DNA of 64,000 nt from NCBI GenBank assembly GCA_937922805.1, contig CALAJV010000010.1, positions 62,001 through 126,000 of the forward strand. Direction: 5' to 3'. The notes beneath the pieces were generated by a model. It did no database searches. It was not told where the DNA came from and saw only the letters and a list, made by a program, of their open reading frames with translations. The first letter of the stretch is position 1, and each line of letters opens with the position of its first letter. The position numbers and the translations under genes are program-made. Source of the stretch: an uncultured Acidimicrobiales bacterium. GTDB lineage: Bacteria > Actinomycetota > Acidimicrobiia > Acidimicrobiales > SZUA-35. This document shows positions 36,591-45,467 of the stretch, piece after piece.

Positions 36591-38651
36591 ATGTCAAAGA
36601 ATGCCGCCAAGCCCAGCGCCGAAGATCTGAACTCGTTGCCTTGCGACGACCTCGCATCTGCGACGGAGAGCAGTCGACAACGTGGCGGCAAGACCAAAAA
36701 AATCGGTGCTCTGGGAATCGCCACGCTCGGCGTGTTGTCGCTGGCAACGCCGGCAAGCGCTACTGAGGGCGAGACAACGGGAACCTGTACGACTACTCCA
36801 GGCATCGAAGGTGTCAGTACTCAACTAAAAACAGCGCAGGCCGCATTGGCGGAATCCGAAGCTGCGTATGAGCAGGCGGTGGCGGATGAGACTGCTACCT
36901 CCGCTAACCTTCAGGCGTCGAAAACCAAAGTCGCAGACGCAGAGGTCTTGCTGGCGGTAGCAGAACGAGACGCCGTTAGTTCTACCGCAGCGGTTGTGGA
37001 TCTGCAGGCAAGTGAACGAGATGCGTTGACAGAATCCGAAGCGGCAACGGTTGCCGTTGCCGCTGCTGAGAAAGCCCAGGTAACAACGTCGGCGGCTGTC
37101 AAGGATGCCACCGTCGCCGTAGAGTCGGCCAAAACAAAAATGGCAACGGCCGAAAAAGCGGTTATCAAAGCAGAGGTGCTGGTCGCTGATACCACCACCA
37201 GCGTTGTCACCGCCGAGCAAGTGCGTGACTCGATTACGTCAAGCAAAATCTTGGTTGCTATGGCCGCAGCGGAGAAAGCGGTGGTCGTCGCCAATCTCGA
37301 CTTGGAAGCAGCGACCATTGAAGCAGAGGGAACGAGACTTCAACGTGATCTCGCTGATGCTGAGTTGTTGGCAGCAACCAATGATCTCTTGACCGCAGAG
37401 TCTTCGAAGTCGCTATCGCTGTGGACGGCGGCTCAAGCCAAGGTCGCTAAGGCCCAGTCGGCATTAGATGCCGCAACTGCGGCTGACGATAAGCCCGCAA
37501 TCGCTGATGCTACAGCTGCACTTGATTCTGCCAATTCGGACTTGGCTGAGGTTGAAGCGAATCCAACGGTAGTAGCAGCCCGAGCCGAGCGAGCTGCAGC
37601 CGAAGCTGGCTATGCGGCGGCCTTCGAAACTCAAGCTGAGGCTCAGGCGAGTGCTAACGATGCGGCTAGAGCTGTAAAGCTGGCGGCTGGTGTTGCTGAA
37701 AAAGCGAAAGCTTCGCTCAGCACGGCTACCGCATCGGCAGAAAAGAGCGGCGACCTGGCCGCTTTAGCCGACAGCGAAAAAGCACTCGCCCTCGCTACTG
37801 CAGCGGCTGCCGAAGCCTTGGCCGTGAAGGCGTCGGCTGATGGTTCGTACGCTGCTGTAGACAAGGCTCTAGTGGCTGCCGAGGCGGTGGCATCAAAAGC
37901 CTCGGTGTCTCTGCAAACAGCTACGACCGACCTGTTAGCAGCAAAAACGACGCTGAAGGCCGCTAGCGCCTCTGTTACCTCGATACGATCTAGCCTGGCC
38001 GCGGCCGAAGCTAGCGTGAAGACGGCGGCGGCCAACATTGCTTCGGCAACAACGGCGGTAAGGTCGGCCAACGTCGAGTTAACGAAAGCCCAAACGCTGG
38101 CCACAGCGGCTACGAAGGCGGCGACCACTGCGGCCACAACGCTGGCTGCCGCGAAAGCGAAAGTCACAAGCCTAGGTGGAACCTTGGCTACCACGACCAA
38201 GACTGTCGCCAGAGCTCAGGTTATGGGTGAAACGCTCATCTCGTTGGACAGCACCATTGCGGTCGACAAAGATGGCACTGGTGAGATCATCCTGGTGGGG
38301 TCTTCAGACGGCTACGCCAACAACGTCAGCTACAAGGTAGACGAAGCCCATGGCTCCCTAACGTTTGTCAAGACTGACGACGGAGGATGCAAGCTGGTCT
38401 TCACCCCCTGTGAAGGCTGGGAGGGCACCACTGAAGTCGAGATCACCCTTGTTACCGAGAATGGCACCACTACTGGAACGACTAGCTTTGTGGTCGGCGA
38501 CGGCGAAAATGATGCTGACGCCCTGGGCGATGCGCCAGCAGAGTTAGCGTTCACGGGAATGTCAAGCTATCCGGTCGGCGCAATGGGACTAGCCCTCGTC
38601 GTCGGTGGAATCGTGACTGTAGTACTCCCACGGCGTCGTTTAATCGATTAG
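36591..38651 (+). CDS. LAFTG-anchored Ala-rich coiled-coil surface protein 1
   Basis: A 686-residue exported protein. The signal peptide has an unusually long charged n-region (about 38 residues) before KKIGALGIATLGVLSLATPASA. Residues about 75-560 are Ala/Glu/Lys/Thr-rich with heptad-like spacing, predicting a long helical coiled coil or rod. Residues about 565-645 form a beta-sandwich-like domain (HGSLTFVKTDDGGCKLVFTP, resembling the repeats of adhesin/VCBS-type proteins). The C terminus, LAFTG, then a hydrophobic helix, then PRRRLID, is a class E-type sortase sorting signal. It is paralogous to the next gene. It probably forms a wall-attached fibre or adhesin. Confidence 0.88.
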   Translation: MSKNAAKPSAEDLNSLPCDDLASATESSRQRGGKTKKIGALGIATLGVLSLATPASATEGETTGTCTTTPGIEGVSTQLKTAQAALAESEAAYEQAVADETATSANLQASKTKVADAEVLLAVAERDAVSSTAAVVDLQASERDALTESEAATVAVAAAEKAQVTTSAAVKDATVAVESAKTKMATAEKAVIKAEVLVADTTTSVVTAEQVRDSITSSKILVAMAAAEKAVVVANLDLEAATIEAEGTRLQRDLADAELLAATNDLLTAESSKSLSLWTAAQAKVAKAQSALDAATAADDKPAIADATAALDSANSDLAEVEANPTVVAARAERAAAEAGYAAAFETQAEAQASANDAARAVKLAAGVAEKAKASLSTATASAEKSGDLAALADSEKALALATAAAAEALAVKASADGSYAAVDKALVAAEAVASKASVSLQTATTDLLAAKTTLKAASASVTSIRSSLAAAEASVKTAAANIASATTAVRSANVELTKAQTLATAATKAATTAATTLAAAKAKVTSLGGTLATTTKTVARAQVMGETLISLDSTIAVDKDGTGEIILVGSSDGYANNVSYKVDEAHGSLTFVKTDDGGCKLVFTPCEGWEGTTEVEITLVTENGTTTGTTSFVVGDGENDADALGDAPAELAFTGMSSYPVGAMGLALVVGGIVTVVLPRRRLID

Positions 38652-38708
38652 ACACGCCCGTTCAACTAGGGCAGGCAGCGACTTGCTCAACTACTTGACT
38701 GCGAATGA

Positions 38709-38761
38709 GTCGAGGCGTTCTGGCCAGCGGTTGGCCGGCACGCCTCGACCTTGCGCTTTTT
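38709..38761 (+). terminator. Terminator of surface protein 1 gene
   Basis: GTCGAGGCGT (38709-38718) pairs perfectly with ACGCCTCGAC (38740-38749); a TTTTT run follows at 38757-38761. This separates the two tandem surface genes into independent transcripts. Confidence 0.85.
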
Positions 38762-38886
38762 CGGCGAGATTTGTAACTAGGCGTCGATCGAGTTTTTGGT
38801 AAGCCATTTGACCCTGAGGGGCAACGATTTGAGTCGCCAGGCCTACGTCAAACAAGGCTGATGGCCCTCAAGCCCGCAGGTTTATA

Positions 38887-38937
38887 GGTCATCGGAACGA
38901 CTTTGCTTTAGAGAAATTATCTCAGCGACGAAGATCG
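38887..38937 (+). promoter_or_regulatory. Conserved 51-bp upstream element, copy B
   Basis: Second copy of the element at 36511-36561, with four substitutions; it lies 32 bp before the second surface gene. Three of the four changes fall in or near the GAGAA/TTCTC hairpin, which is weaker here (GAGA/TCTC). Confidence 0.75.
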
Positions 38938-38969
38938 ATTAGCTAACCGAAACAAAAGGAGCCGATCGA

Positions 38970-40997
38970 ATGTCGGAGAATGCCACCAAGCCGAATGCAG
39001 AAGACCTGAGCGGAAAGCCTCACAGTACTCTGCCAGCTGCGCCGGAACACCGTCGAGCACTTGGGGGAACACGCAAGAAGATTGGCGCAGTCGGGCTCGC
39101 AACCCTTGGAGCGTTGTCCGTCGCGGGCCCGGCGAGCGCCGTCGAGGGCGAAACGAGCGGAACCTGTGCCACCACATCGATAGTCAGCGATTCGGCTGAC
39201 CTCAAAGCGGCCGAAGAACAATTGGCCCAGGTCAAGGCCGAACTGGCTGAAGCCGAAGCGGTGGAATCATCCGCTCAAACCAGCTTGAGCGCGGCCCAAC
39301 AAGACGCCGACGCCAAAGCAGCGACCGCGAAAGCGGCGGAGCAACAACTAGCTTCGTTGCAGGCTGAAGTAGTTTCGCTTAAAGCAGCCGAAGCGACGGC
39401 AACGAGCGAGCAAAGCCAAGCAGCTGAAGCGGTCGCCGCCGCTGAGCAACAACAGGCAACAGCAGCGACATTGGCGGAGGACGCCGCAGCGGCCGCCCAA
39501 GCCGCAGTTGGCGAGCTGGTTGACGCTCAAGAGTCAATCGAAGCAGCTGAAACTGACGTTGCGGAAAAGCAGGTAATTTCCGATGACGCGGAAGCTTTGT
39601 TGGCTGCCATCTCAGCTAGGCCAACGCTAGTTGCGCTTGCCTCGGCTTGGGCCGAACAAATCTCGGCAGAAAGCGACAGCGCTACGGCTGATCTGGTGCT
39701 TGAATCTCAACAGTTGCAGTTAGCGCTAGCCGAAGCGGATCTTACTGCGGCAAGCCAGGCTTTAGCTTCAGCTGCCGCGTCAGGCGCACTCATCTTGCTC
39801 GCTGATGCTCAGCTTGCGGTAGACCAGGAACAAGAAGCACTTTCTGATGGCGTTCCACCGGGTGAAGACCCTCCAACAACCTCACCGGCTCTTGAGGCTG
39901 CGCTAGCCAACCTTTTCGAGCTTGAGAACGACCCAGTAGTTATCGCGGCTCAAGACGCTCTGGCTAGCGCCAACGTAACCCACGTCAGTGCTGTCGGCCT
40001 TCGGGATAGTTTGCAAGCAATCGTTGCTCAAGCGGCAATCGCCTCGGACTCCGCCGCGCTGATACTCGAAGATGCCGAGAATGTTCTGGCTCAGGCCACC
40101 GCCGACGCTGAAAATGCCGGCGATATCGCCGCTCAACAGGACGCTCAGTCGGCGGTTGGGGAAGCAACTAGCGAGCTAGAAGCGGCGACGGTGATAAAGG
40201 CCGGTGCCGATCTAGTCTACATGGCAGCCGATCAAGCGTTAACTGAAGCTCAGGCAGCTGACACGGCCGCAGCGGCCTCGGCAGAAGCGGCCACTTCTGC
40301 GGCATCAACGGCAGCGACAAATTTAGTGGCGGCACAAGCATCGCTAACCCAGGCTCAGGCCAATGTGGCCGATACTGAGGTGGCCGCAGCTACCGCAGCG
40401 ACTAGTACGGCGGCAGCTGCGACAGCTGCGACTGCTGCACAAACATCGGCGGATAAAGCAACTGGAATTGCCGCTGCAGCATCCAAAGCTCTCGGTCTGG
40501 CCAAAACCGCAGTTACGGAGGCTCAGGCCAAGGTCGACAGCCTAGGAGGTGATAGCTCATCCGATGGAGACGGAGCCGATCAAAATTCGCTAGACGGCAC
40601 TTTCAATGTTGCCAAGGACGGGACCAGCGAAGTACTAGTTGTCGGCGCCTCCAAGGACCTTGAAAACACAGTCAGCTTTGAGGTCGATGATGCCCACGGT
40701 TCGTTGACGCTAGTTAAGGACGACAACGGTGCGTGTCAGCTGGTGTTCACCCCGATCAAAGGTTGGGAGGGCACAACTAAGGTCAACCTCACTCGAGTTA
40801 CCGAAACGGGAACCGAAACTGGCACGATGACGTTCATCGTCGGCGACGGAGTCAACGATGCTGACTCCCTCGGCGACGTTCCTAATGAATTGGCCTTCAC
40901 CGGAGCTGGCAGCTACCCGGTTGGCGCTATGGGGCTAGCGATGGTTATCGGTGGCGTTGTCACCGTGATCCTGCCTCGTCGTCGCCTAACTAACTAG
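38970..40997 (+). CDS. LAFTG-anchored Ala-rich coiled-coil surface protein 2
   Basis: A 675-residue paralogue of the preceding gene with the same plan: long charged n-region and signal (KKIGAVGLATLGALSVAGPASA), an Ala/Glu/Gln-rich helical rod (about 70-535) and a beta domain (HGSLTLVKDDNGACQLVFTP). It ends in LAFTG, a hydrophobic helix and PRRRLTN. The ends are much more alike than the rods: the signal and sorting regions are nearly identical while the rod has changed composition (more Gln and Asp, fewer Lys and Val). It starts 8 nt after AAAAGGAG. A sortase gene is not in the window. Confidence 0.88.
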   Translation: MSENATKPNAEDLSGKPHSTLPAAPEHRRALGGTRKKIGAVGLATLGALSVAGPASAVEGETSGTCATTSIVSDSADLKAAEEQLAQVKAELAEAEAVESSAQTSLSAAQQDADAKAATAKAAEQQLASLQAEVVSLKAAEATATSEQSQAAEAVAAAEQQQATAATLAEDAAAAAQAAVGELVDAQESIEAAETDVAEKQVISDDAEALLAAISARPTLVALASAWAEQISAESDSATADLVLESQQLQLALAEADLTAASQALASAAASGALILLADAQLAVDQEQEALSDGVPPGEDPPTTSPALEAALANLFELENDPVVIAAQDALASANVTHVSAVGLRDSLQAIVAQAAIASDSAALILEDAENVLAQATADAENAGDIAAQQDAQSAVGEATSELEAATVIKAGADLVYMAADQALTEAQAADTAAAASAEAATSAASTAATNLVAAQASLTQAQANVADTEVAAATAATSTAAAATAATAAQTSADKATGIAAAASKALGLAKTAVTEAQAKVDSLGGDSSSDGDGADQNSLDGTFNVAKDGTSEVLVVGASKDLENTVSFEVDDAHGSLTLVKDDNGACQLVFTPIKGWEGTTKVNLTRVTETGTETGTMTFIVGDGVNDADSLGDVPNELAFTGAGSYPVGAMGLAMVIGGVVTVILPRRRLTN

Positions 40998-41023
40998 ATG
41001 GTTTTCGTGTTCGTCGAAACCAG

Positions 41024-41068
41024 GTCGGCGCTCGAGTAGCAGACCTCGAACAAGAATCGAGTGCCGAC
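41024..41068 (+). other. Hairpin downstream of surface protein 2
   Basis: TCGGCGCTCGA (41025-41035) pairs with TCGAGTGCCGA (41057-41067), one G-U pair. It lies upstream of the stronger terminator at 41102 and lacks a T-run; it may protect the mRNA 3' end. Confidence 0.5.
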
Positions 41069-41101
41069 TAGAACTGGCCGGTTTGGCTGGATCAATCCAA
41101 C

Positions 41102-41155
41102 AGAGCCGAGTGCGGATGCAGCCTACTGGTTGCACCCGCCTCGGCTCTTCTGCTT
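41102..41155. terminator. Bidirectional terminator
   Basis: AGAGCCGAG (41102-41110) pairs with CTCGGCTCT (41140-41148), extended inside by GCGG/CCGC and TGCA/TGCA pairs around one mismatch; a T-rich tail follows. It lies between the convergent ends of the surface-protein gene and the minus-strand gene ending at 41157, so it can serve both. Confidence 0.85.
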
Positions 41156-41156
41156 T

Positions 41157-41924
41157 CTAGATCTGTAGTTGGGCGCCCGTCGGATTCGTTCGAACAGCGT
41201 TGGTCCGCTGTACTAGTCCGCCATTCTCAACTGATGTGTTGGAGTTGGCGCAGCCACCGTCGAGGTAGGTCTGGTAGTTAAGTCTGACCGATCGTGGCTC
41301 GACGACGCCACCGTCGGCTATGCGGGCCTGCAACCCAGTCCAACGAACGGCGGACGAAGGGTGATCACAGTGGGCGAACACTTCGCTCCAAACCATCGGC
41401 GACGTCATCGCGTCGGCGTCAATGTGGAGATCGCGAACTACAGTTTCTTTTCCGCTGGCAAGGTCGGTAATCGAACCTCGCCACCCTTTACCGTTGGGGG
41501 CTCGAAACACTTTGTACCGGTAGGGACGGTTCGGCTCCCACGGGTAGGTGCGGGTATTAACATTGTTGAGTGCCGACGGCAGGTCGGACACAGATCCTTC
41601 GAGCTCGCCCCCTCGATCGGCATAGCCTCCCCAGTTCACAGCGCCGTTCGACGGGTAGTCGGGGTGGTATTGGAGGCCGAAGTGAGCACCGCCGACCCGG
41701 GATCCGTTTTTGGTGAAGTTCGCTTGTAGCGCCCAAAAGTACAACATCGGGACCGTTGGAGGTTCAATCACCTCAACTATGGCGCTGACCTCAACCAGAG
41801 GACGAGATGGCATGTCCCAAGCTATATGGAACGAAGAGGCCTTGTTGCTTGAGGTTGGTGGTCCCGTGGTTCGAGAACCAGGAGCGGTCGCTGCTGCTAG
41901 TCGTCTAAAAAATCCGCTGAGCAT
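41157..41924 (-). CDS. Protein of unknown function, beta-rich
   Basis: A 255-residue protein. I do not recognise the family with confidence. After an Arg/Ala and Ser/Pro-rich start (about 30 residues, possibly a weak signal peptide), it reads as a beta-sandwich: FHIAWDMPSRPLVEVSAIVEV, YFWALQANFTKNG, GGAHFGLQYHPDYP, YRYKVFRAPNGKGWRGSITD. The W/Y/G-spaced pattern resembles carbohydrate-binding or DUF3472-like domains, but this is only a resemblance. The gene is divergent from the YcaQ-like gene. Confidence 0.65.
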   Translation of the reverse strand: MLSGFFRRLAAATAPGSRTTGPPTSSNKASSFHIAWDMPSRPLVEVSAIVEVIEPPTVPMLYFWALQANFTKNGSRVGGAHFGLQYHPDYPSNGAVNWGGYADRGGELEGSVSDLPSALNNVNTRTYPWEPNRPYRYKVFRAPNGKGWRGSITDLASGKETVVRDLHIDADAMTSPMVWSEVFAHCDHPSSAVRWTGLQARIADGGVVEPRSVRLNYQTYLDGGCANSNTSVENGGLVQRTNAVRTNPTGAQLQI

Positions 41925-41990
41925 TCAAACACTCTGCCACACAAATCGTCGGTAGCCTTGCGATCATGGAACGGCGTCGGGCGAACCGTA

Positions 41991-43193
41991 ATGGCTGAGC
42001 TGTCACTCGACGCCGCCCGTAGAGTTGCGCTCGCCGCTCAGGGTTTCGACCAGAAACGACCGAAGTCGGTTGGCATAGCCCAGTTTCGACGAGCAATGGA
42101 TCGAATGTCGATTCTCCAACTCGACTCGGTGAACGTGGTTTGTCGAACACACTACTTGCCGATGCTGGCTCGGCTCGGTCCCTACGATCAGTCGAAGCTC
42201 GACCACTATCTCTATCACTCGGGCGAACACTTCGAATATCTGGCCCATGTTGCTTCCATTTCGTCCCAACTAAATCAACCGTTGCTACGTCACCGAATGG
42301 AACAGCACAAGATAAAGCGGCGATCCTTCATTAAAGGCATCAGATCTAGCTATATCGATGCCGTGCTAGCCGAAGTGCAACGTCGAGGTCCGACATCGAT
42401 CAAGGAGTTGTCTGACGCTGGGAATCGGACCGGGCCCTGGTGGGGACACTCAAAGGGCAAGGTGGCGTTGGAATGGCTGTACGTCACCGGGCAGCTGTCG
42501 ATTCGAGAACGGACCAACATGTTCGTAACCGTTTACGACGCACCGGAACGGGTGATTCAGCCCGAAATCTTGAGCCAACCAGATGTAAGCGATGAAGAAG
42601 CCAAATCTGAGCTGCTGCTGAAAGGGGCGAGGGCCCACGGAGTTGGGACTGCGGCCGACATTGTTGACTACTACCGCCTGAATGGGCCCCAATGCCGACC
42701 GCTGCTGGCTGACCTGGTCGCCTCCGGCCAGTTGGAACAGGTTAGTGTTCAAGGCTGGGCTGAACCGGCCTATTTGCACCCAGAAGCTAAGCGACCTCGA
42801 AAGATCGCTGGAAGCGCTCTGCTGAGCCCGTTCGACCCGGTCGTATGGTTTCGACCTCGGGCCGAACGGCTGTTTGACTTCAAGTACCGAATAGAAATTT
42901 ATGTACCTGAGCCGAAACGCAAATTCGGTTACTACGTTCTGCCATTTCTCCTTGATGGCGAGCTAGTAGCCAGAGTCGACCTTAAAGCAGATCGGAAGGC
43001 CAAGACGTTGCTCGTTCGTGGCAGCTACGTTGAGTTACGGGCCGATAATAAGGTCCAGAGAGAAAGAATCGCTTTCGAACTAGCGGTTGCGTTGGCCGAG
43101 ATGGCACAATGGCTAGGCTTGAACGCTGTAAAGGTTGAGCGCAAGGGCAGTCTTGCTCGATCGTTGGGTGTGGCGATCAACAAGGTCGGTTGA
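41991..43193 (+). CDS. YcaQ/AlkZ-type winged-helix DNA glycosylase
   Basis: A 400-residue HTH_42-superfamily protein with tandem winged helices. Members unhook interstrand DNA crosslinks or alkylated bases. The catalytic QxD motif of the YcaQ branch is visible in LQLDSVNVVCRTHY (about residues 40-53); AlkZ of antibiotic producers has QxQ instead. Other family blocks: GSALLSPFDPVVWFRPRAERLFDFKYRIEIYVP and GYYVLPFLLDGELVARVDLKADR. The start is the ATG at 41991 (MAELSLDAARRVAL); a TTG at 41958 would add 11 residues. Its natural lesion is unknown. Confidence 0.88.
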   Translation: MAELSLDAARRVALAAQGFDQKRPKSVGIAQFRRAMDRMSILQLDSVNVVCRTHYLPMLARLGPYDQSKLDHYLYHSGEHFEYLAHVASISSQLNQPLLRHRMEQHKIKRRSFIKGIRSSYIDAVLAEVQRRGPTSIKELSDAGNRTGPWWGHSKGKVALEWLYVTGQLSIRERTNMFVTVYDAPERVIQPEILSQPDVSDEEAKSELLLKGARAHGVGTAADIVDYYRLNGPQCRPLLADLVASGQLEQVSVQGWAEPAYLHPEAKRPRKIAGSALLSPFDPVVWFRPRAERLFDFKYRIEIYVPEPKRKFGYYVLPFLLDGELVARVDLKADRKAKTLLVRGSYVELRADNKVQRERIAFELAVALAEMAQWLGLNAVKVERKGSLARSLGVAINKVG

Positions 43194-43264
43194 CAAGACC
43201 GGTGAAAAGCAAGTGTCGGTTTGGTAGCTGTTGGTTCCTGTTGTCGGAGTAGGTGGAGTGGAAG

Positions 43265-44206
43265 ATGCGACATCGATGGAAGATTTTGACGGTACCGGTG
43301 GTGGTCTTCTTAGCGCTCTTGGTCAGCTCCAACCCAAGTGGCGCTGAACGTGTTTGTTCAACAACTGTGAACAGCTTCGGTCAGTCAATCGTTACCTGTA
43401 CTGATGTCGAATCAGACCCAGGGTCGGGACGTAGCGGCCCGCAGGGGCCGGTAGATGATCAATACCATTGGCGTCAGGCCGGATGCCATACCTTTGCCGG
43501 GCCATACCGGGCCGGGGCAACTGTAACGTTTACTCAAATCGGTCCCCCGACCGATGAACCTGATTTGTATGTTGACGCCCGTAGCGGAACGCCGGTCGAC
43601 TGGACAACCTACAACGGCGCGACGCCCAGTAGTGTTCCTGGGGCCATGCGATACATGATTGCGTGTGACACTGGTGCTGGCGTTTACGCTCGCTTTACCA
43701 ACCTGCCTCCGAACGCAACTGCTGTGGTCGATCCCCGAAGTTTGCGGACTACGGCATTGGCCAGCTTGTCGGTCCCAACCACGACACCTGGTTCTAATCC
43801 TTCACTTAGCGATCCGAACCGGCAAGGAGTGACGCTCGTTCCAGTCTGGTTGTGGATTGAAAGTCCGTGGCAGACCCAATCAGCCGAAGAAACGCAAGGG
43901 TCAGTTACTGTCCGAGTTGACGCCACCCCGGTTCGAACAATTTGGACGATGGGCGATGGCACCACATTTGACTGCCAACAAGGAACCGTGTGGAGCCCGG
44001 GGATGCCTGACTCAGCTTCCACCTGCCAACACACCTATTTCGAATCCTCAGCCTCTCAACCGGCGAACAGTTTCATGATCGGCTCGACTGTCGAGTGGGA
44101 GTACTCGTGGTCGGTGAATGGGGTTGATCAAGGCGTCTTCGGAGCATTTGAGGCCTTGACTAGCGTGCCCTATCAAGTCGGCGAAATTCAAACAGTAAAC
44201 GGCTGA
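43265..44206 (+). CDS. Secreted protein with PKD-like domain
   Basis: A 313-residue exported protein. The signal peptide MRHRWKILTVPVVVFLALLVSS runs to NPSGA. The C-terminal half has the pattern VRTIWTMGDGTTFDCQQGTVWSP...CQHTYF, a PKD-like turn (GDG) with paired cysteines, seen in secreted actinobacterial proteins often labelled ATP/GTP-binding by mistake. The ATG at 43265 is preferred over GTG 43253. Function is unknown. Confidence 0.75.
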   Translation: MRHRWKILTVPVVVFLALLVSSNPSGAERVCSTTVNSFGQSIVTCTDVESDPGSGRSGPQGPVDDQYHWRQAGCHTFAGPYRAGATVTFTQIGPPTDEPDLYVDARSGTPVDWTTYNGATPSSVPGAMRYMIACDTGAGVYARFTNLPPNATAVVDPRSLRTTALASLSVPTTTPGSNPSLSDPNRQGVTLVPVWLWIESPWQTQSAEETQGSVTVRVDATPVRTIWTMGDGTTFDCQQGTVWSPGMPDSASTCQHTYFESSASQPANSFMIGSTVEWEYSWSVNGVDQGVFGAFEALTSVPYQVGEIQTVNG

Positions 44207-44357
44207 GCTCGCCAGCTCGATCGGCATGGTGGTGGTCTGCCAAAGCCTGACACCGTGAAACTCGTGGAATTCCGGAAAAAAGTTACCTTGTCTGCAAGAT
44301 AATCTGCGTCTTGGTTGCCCAGCCGTTAGTCTTAAACTTTCCCCGGAGGTGGCCTTA

Positions 44358-45467
44358 ATGGCTGAAATCGAGATCGGTTTGGGCAAGTCGGCGCGACGCT
44401 CTTACGACATTGACGAACTTGTGCTGCTACCAGGTCGGCGAACCCGAGATGCCGACATGGTTGACCTGTCTTGGCAGATCGACGCTTATCGGCTGGAACT
44501 GCCGTTTCTAGCTTCGGCGATGGACTCGGTCACGAGCCCTTCGACCGCCATCGCAGTGGGTCAGCTCGGCGGTTTAGCAGTGCTAGATCTTGAAGGGCTT
44601 TGGACCCGACACGATGACGCTGAAGTCGTTCTTGAACAGCTGGCTGAACTTGAAGGAGAGGCCGCCCTGGTTCGGATGCGGGAGCTCTATGCCGCTCCGA
44701 TCGACCCAGATTTGATAACTAAGCGGATCGCTGAAATTCACGAAGGTGGCGTGCTAGCGGCTGGAGCGGTGTCGCCTCGACACGTTGCCCAATTTTCCAA
44801 GCTGCTGTTGGCGGCGGAGCTTGATCTGTTGTTTATCAGGGGCAGTGTCATCTCAGCCGAGCACGTCTCAGCCCACGACGACACGTTGAACCTGAAGCAG
44901 TTCGTTCGGGAATTAGAAACGCCGGTCATCGTCGGCGGCTGCGCTAGTTATCAGGCCGCCCTCCACCTAATGCGAACCGGTGCGGCTGGCGTGCTAGTCG
45001 GGGTCGACAGTGGACGAACCGCAACCGCTGGTCAAGTAATCGGCGTCGGCTCCGGAATGGCAACGGCCATCGCTGACGTTCGGGCAGCCCGAATGCGACA
45101 CCTCGACGAAACTGGGGTGTACGTTCATGTGATTGCTGATGGTGGATTTACTTCCGGCGGACAAATTGCCAAGGCAATGGCCTGTGGCGCTGATGGTGTG
45201 ATGTTGGGTGCAGCCTTAGCGGCCGCCGAAGAAGCCCCAGGTCGAGGTTGGCATTGGGGAACTTCAGTAGTTCACCCAACGTTGCCTCAGGGCCACCGGG
45301 TTCGAGTCGACGAGGCGGGATCATTGCAAGAGCTCCTTATTGGGCCCGCGTCGAGAGCCGATGGAAAGCTGAACATTTTTGGCGCTCTACGCCAGGCGAT
45401 GGCGACCCTTGGCTACGAGAACGCCAAAGATCTTCAGAAAGCCGATCTGTTGGTGCGATCCGCATGA
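44358..45467 (+). CDS. guaB3: GuaB3 family IMP dehydrogenase-related protein
   Basis: A 369-residue TIM-barrel protein of the IMPDH/GMP reductase superfamily, GuaB3 group, typical of actinobacteria and cyanobacteria. [42 protein letters not shown] and [27 protein letters not shown] match it. It lacks the CBS domains of IMPDH. The loop that normally bears the catalytic cysteine (GxGxxCxTR) appears here as [17 protein letters not shown] without Cys. The ATG at 44358 follows a GGAGGT site by 7 nt. It overlaps guaA in the ATGA form, so it belongs to guanine nucleotide synthesis or salvage; GMP reductase activity has been reported for a cyanobacterial GuaB3. Confidence 0.92.
   Translation: MAEIEIGLGKSARRSYDIDELVLLPGRRTRDADMVDLSWQIDAYRLELPFLASAMDSVTSPSTAIAVGQLGGLAVLDLEGLWTRHDDAEVVLEQLAELEGEAALVRMRELYAAPIDPDLITKRIAEIHEGGVLAAGAVSPRHVAQFSKLLLAAELDLLFIRGSVISAEHVSAHDDTLNLKQFVRELETPVIVGGCASYQAALHLMRTGAAGVLVGVDSGRTATAGQVIGVGSGMATAIADVRAARMRHLDETGVYVHVIADGGFTSGGQIAKAMACGADGVMLGAALAAAEEAPGRGWHWGTSVVHPTLPQGHRVRVDEAGSLQELLIGPASRADGKLNIFGALRQAMATLGYENAKDLQKADLLVRSA

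Noticed and set aside
37643..38200. Long minus-strand ORF inside surface protein 1 (185 residues)
   Set aside because: It is the antisense image of the Ala-rich rod (Ala/Val-rich translation); the plus frame has a signal peptide, sorting signal and terminator.
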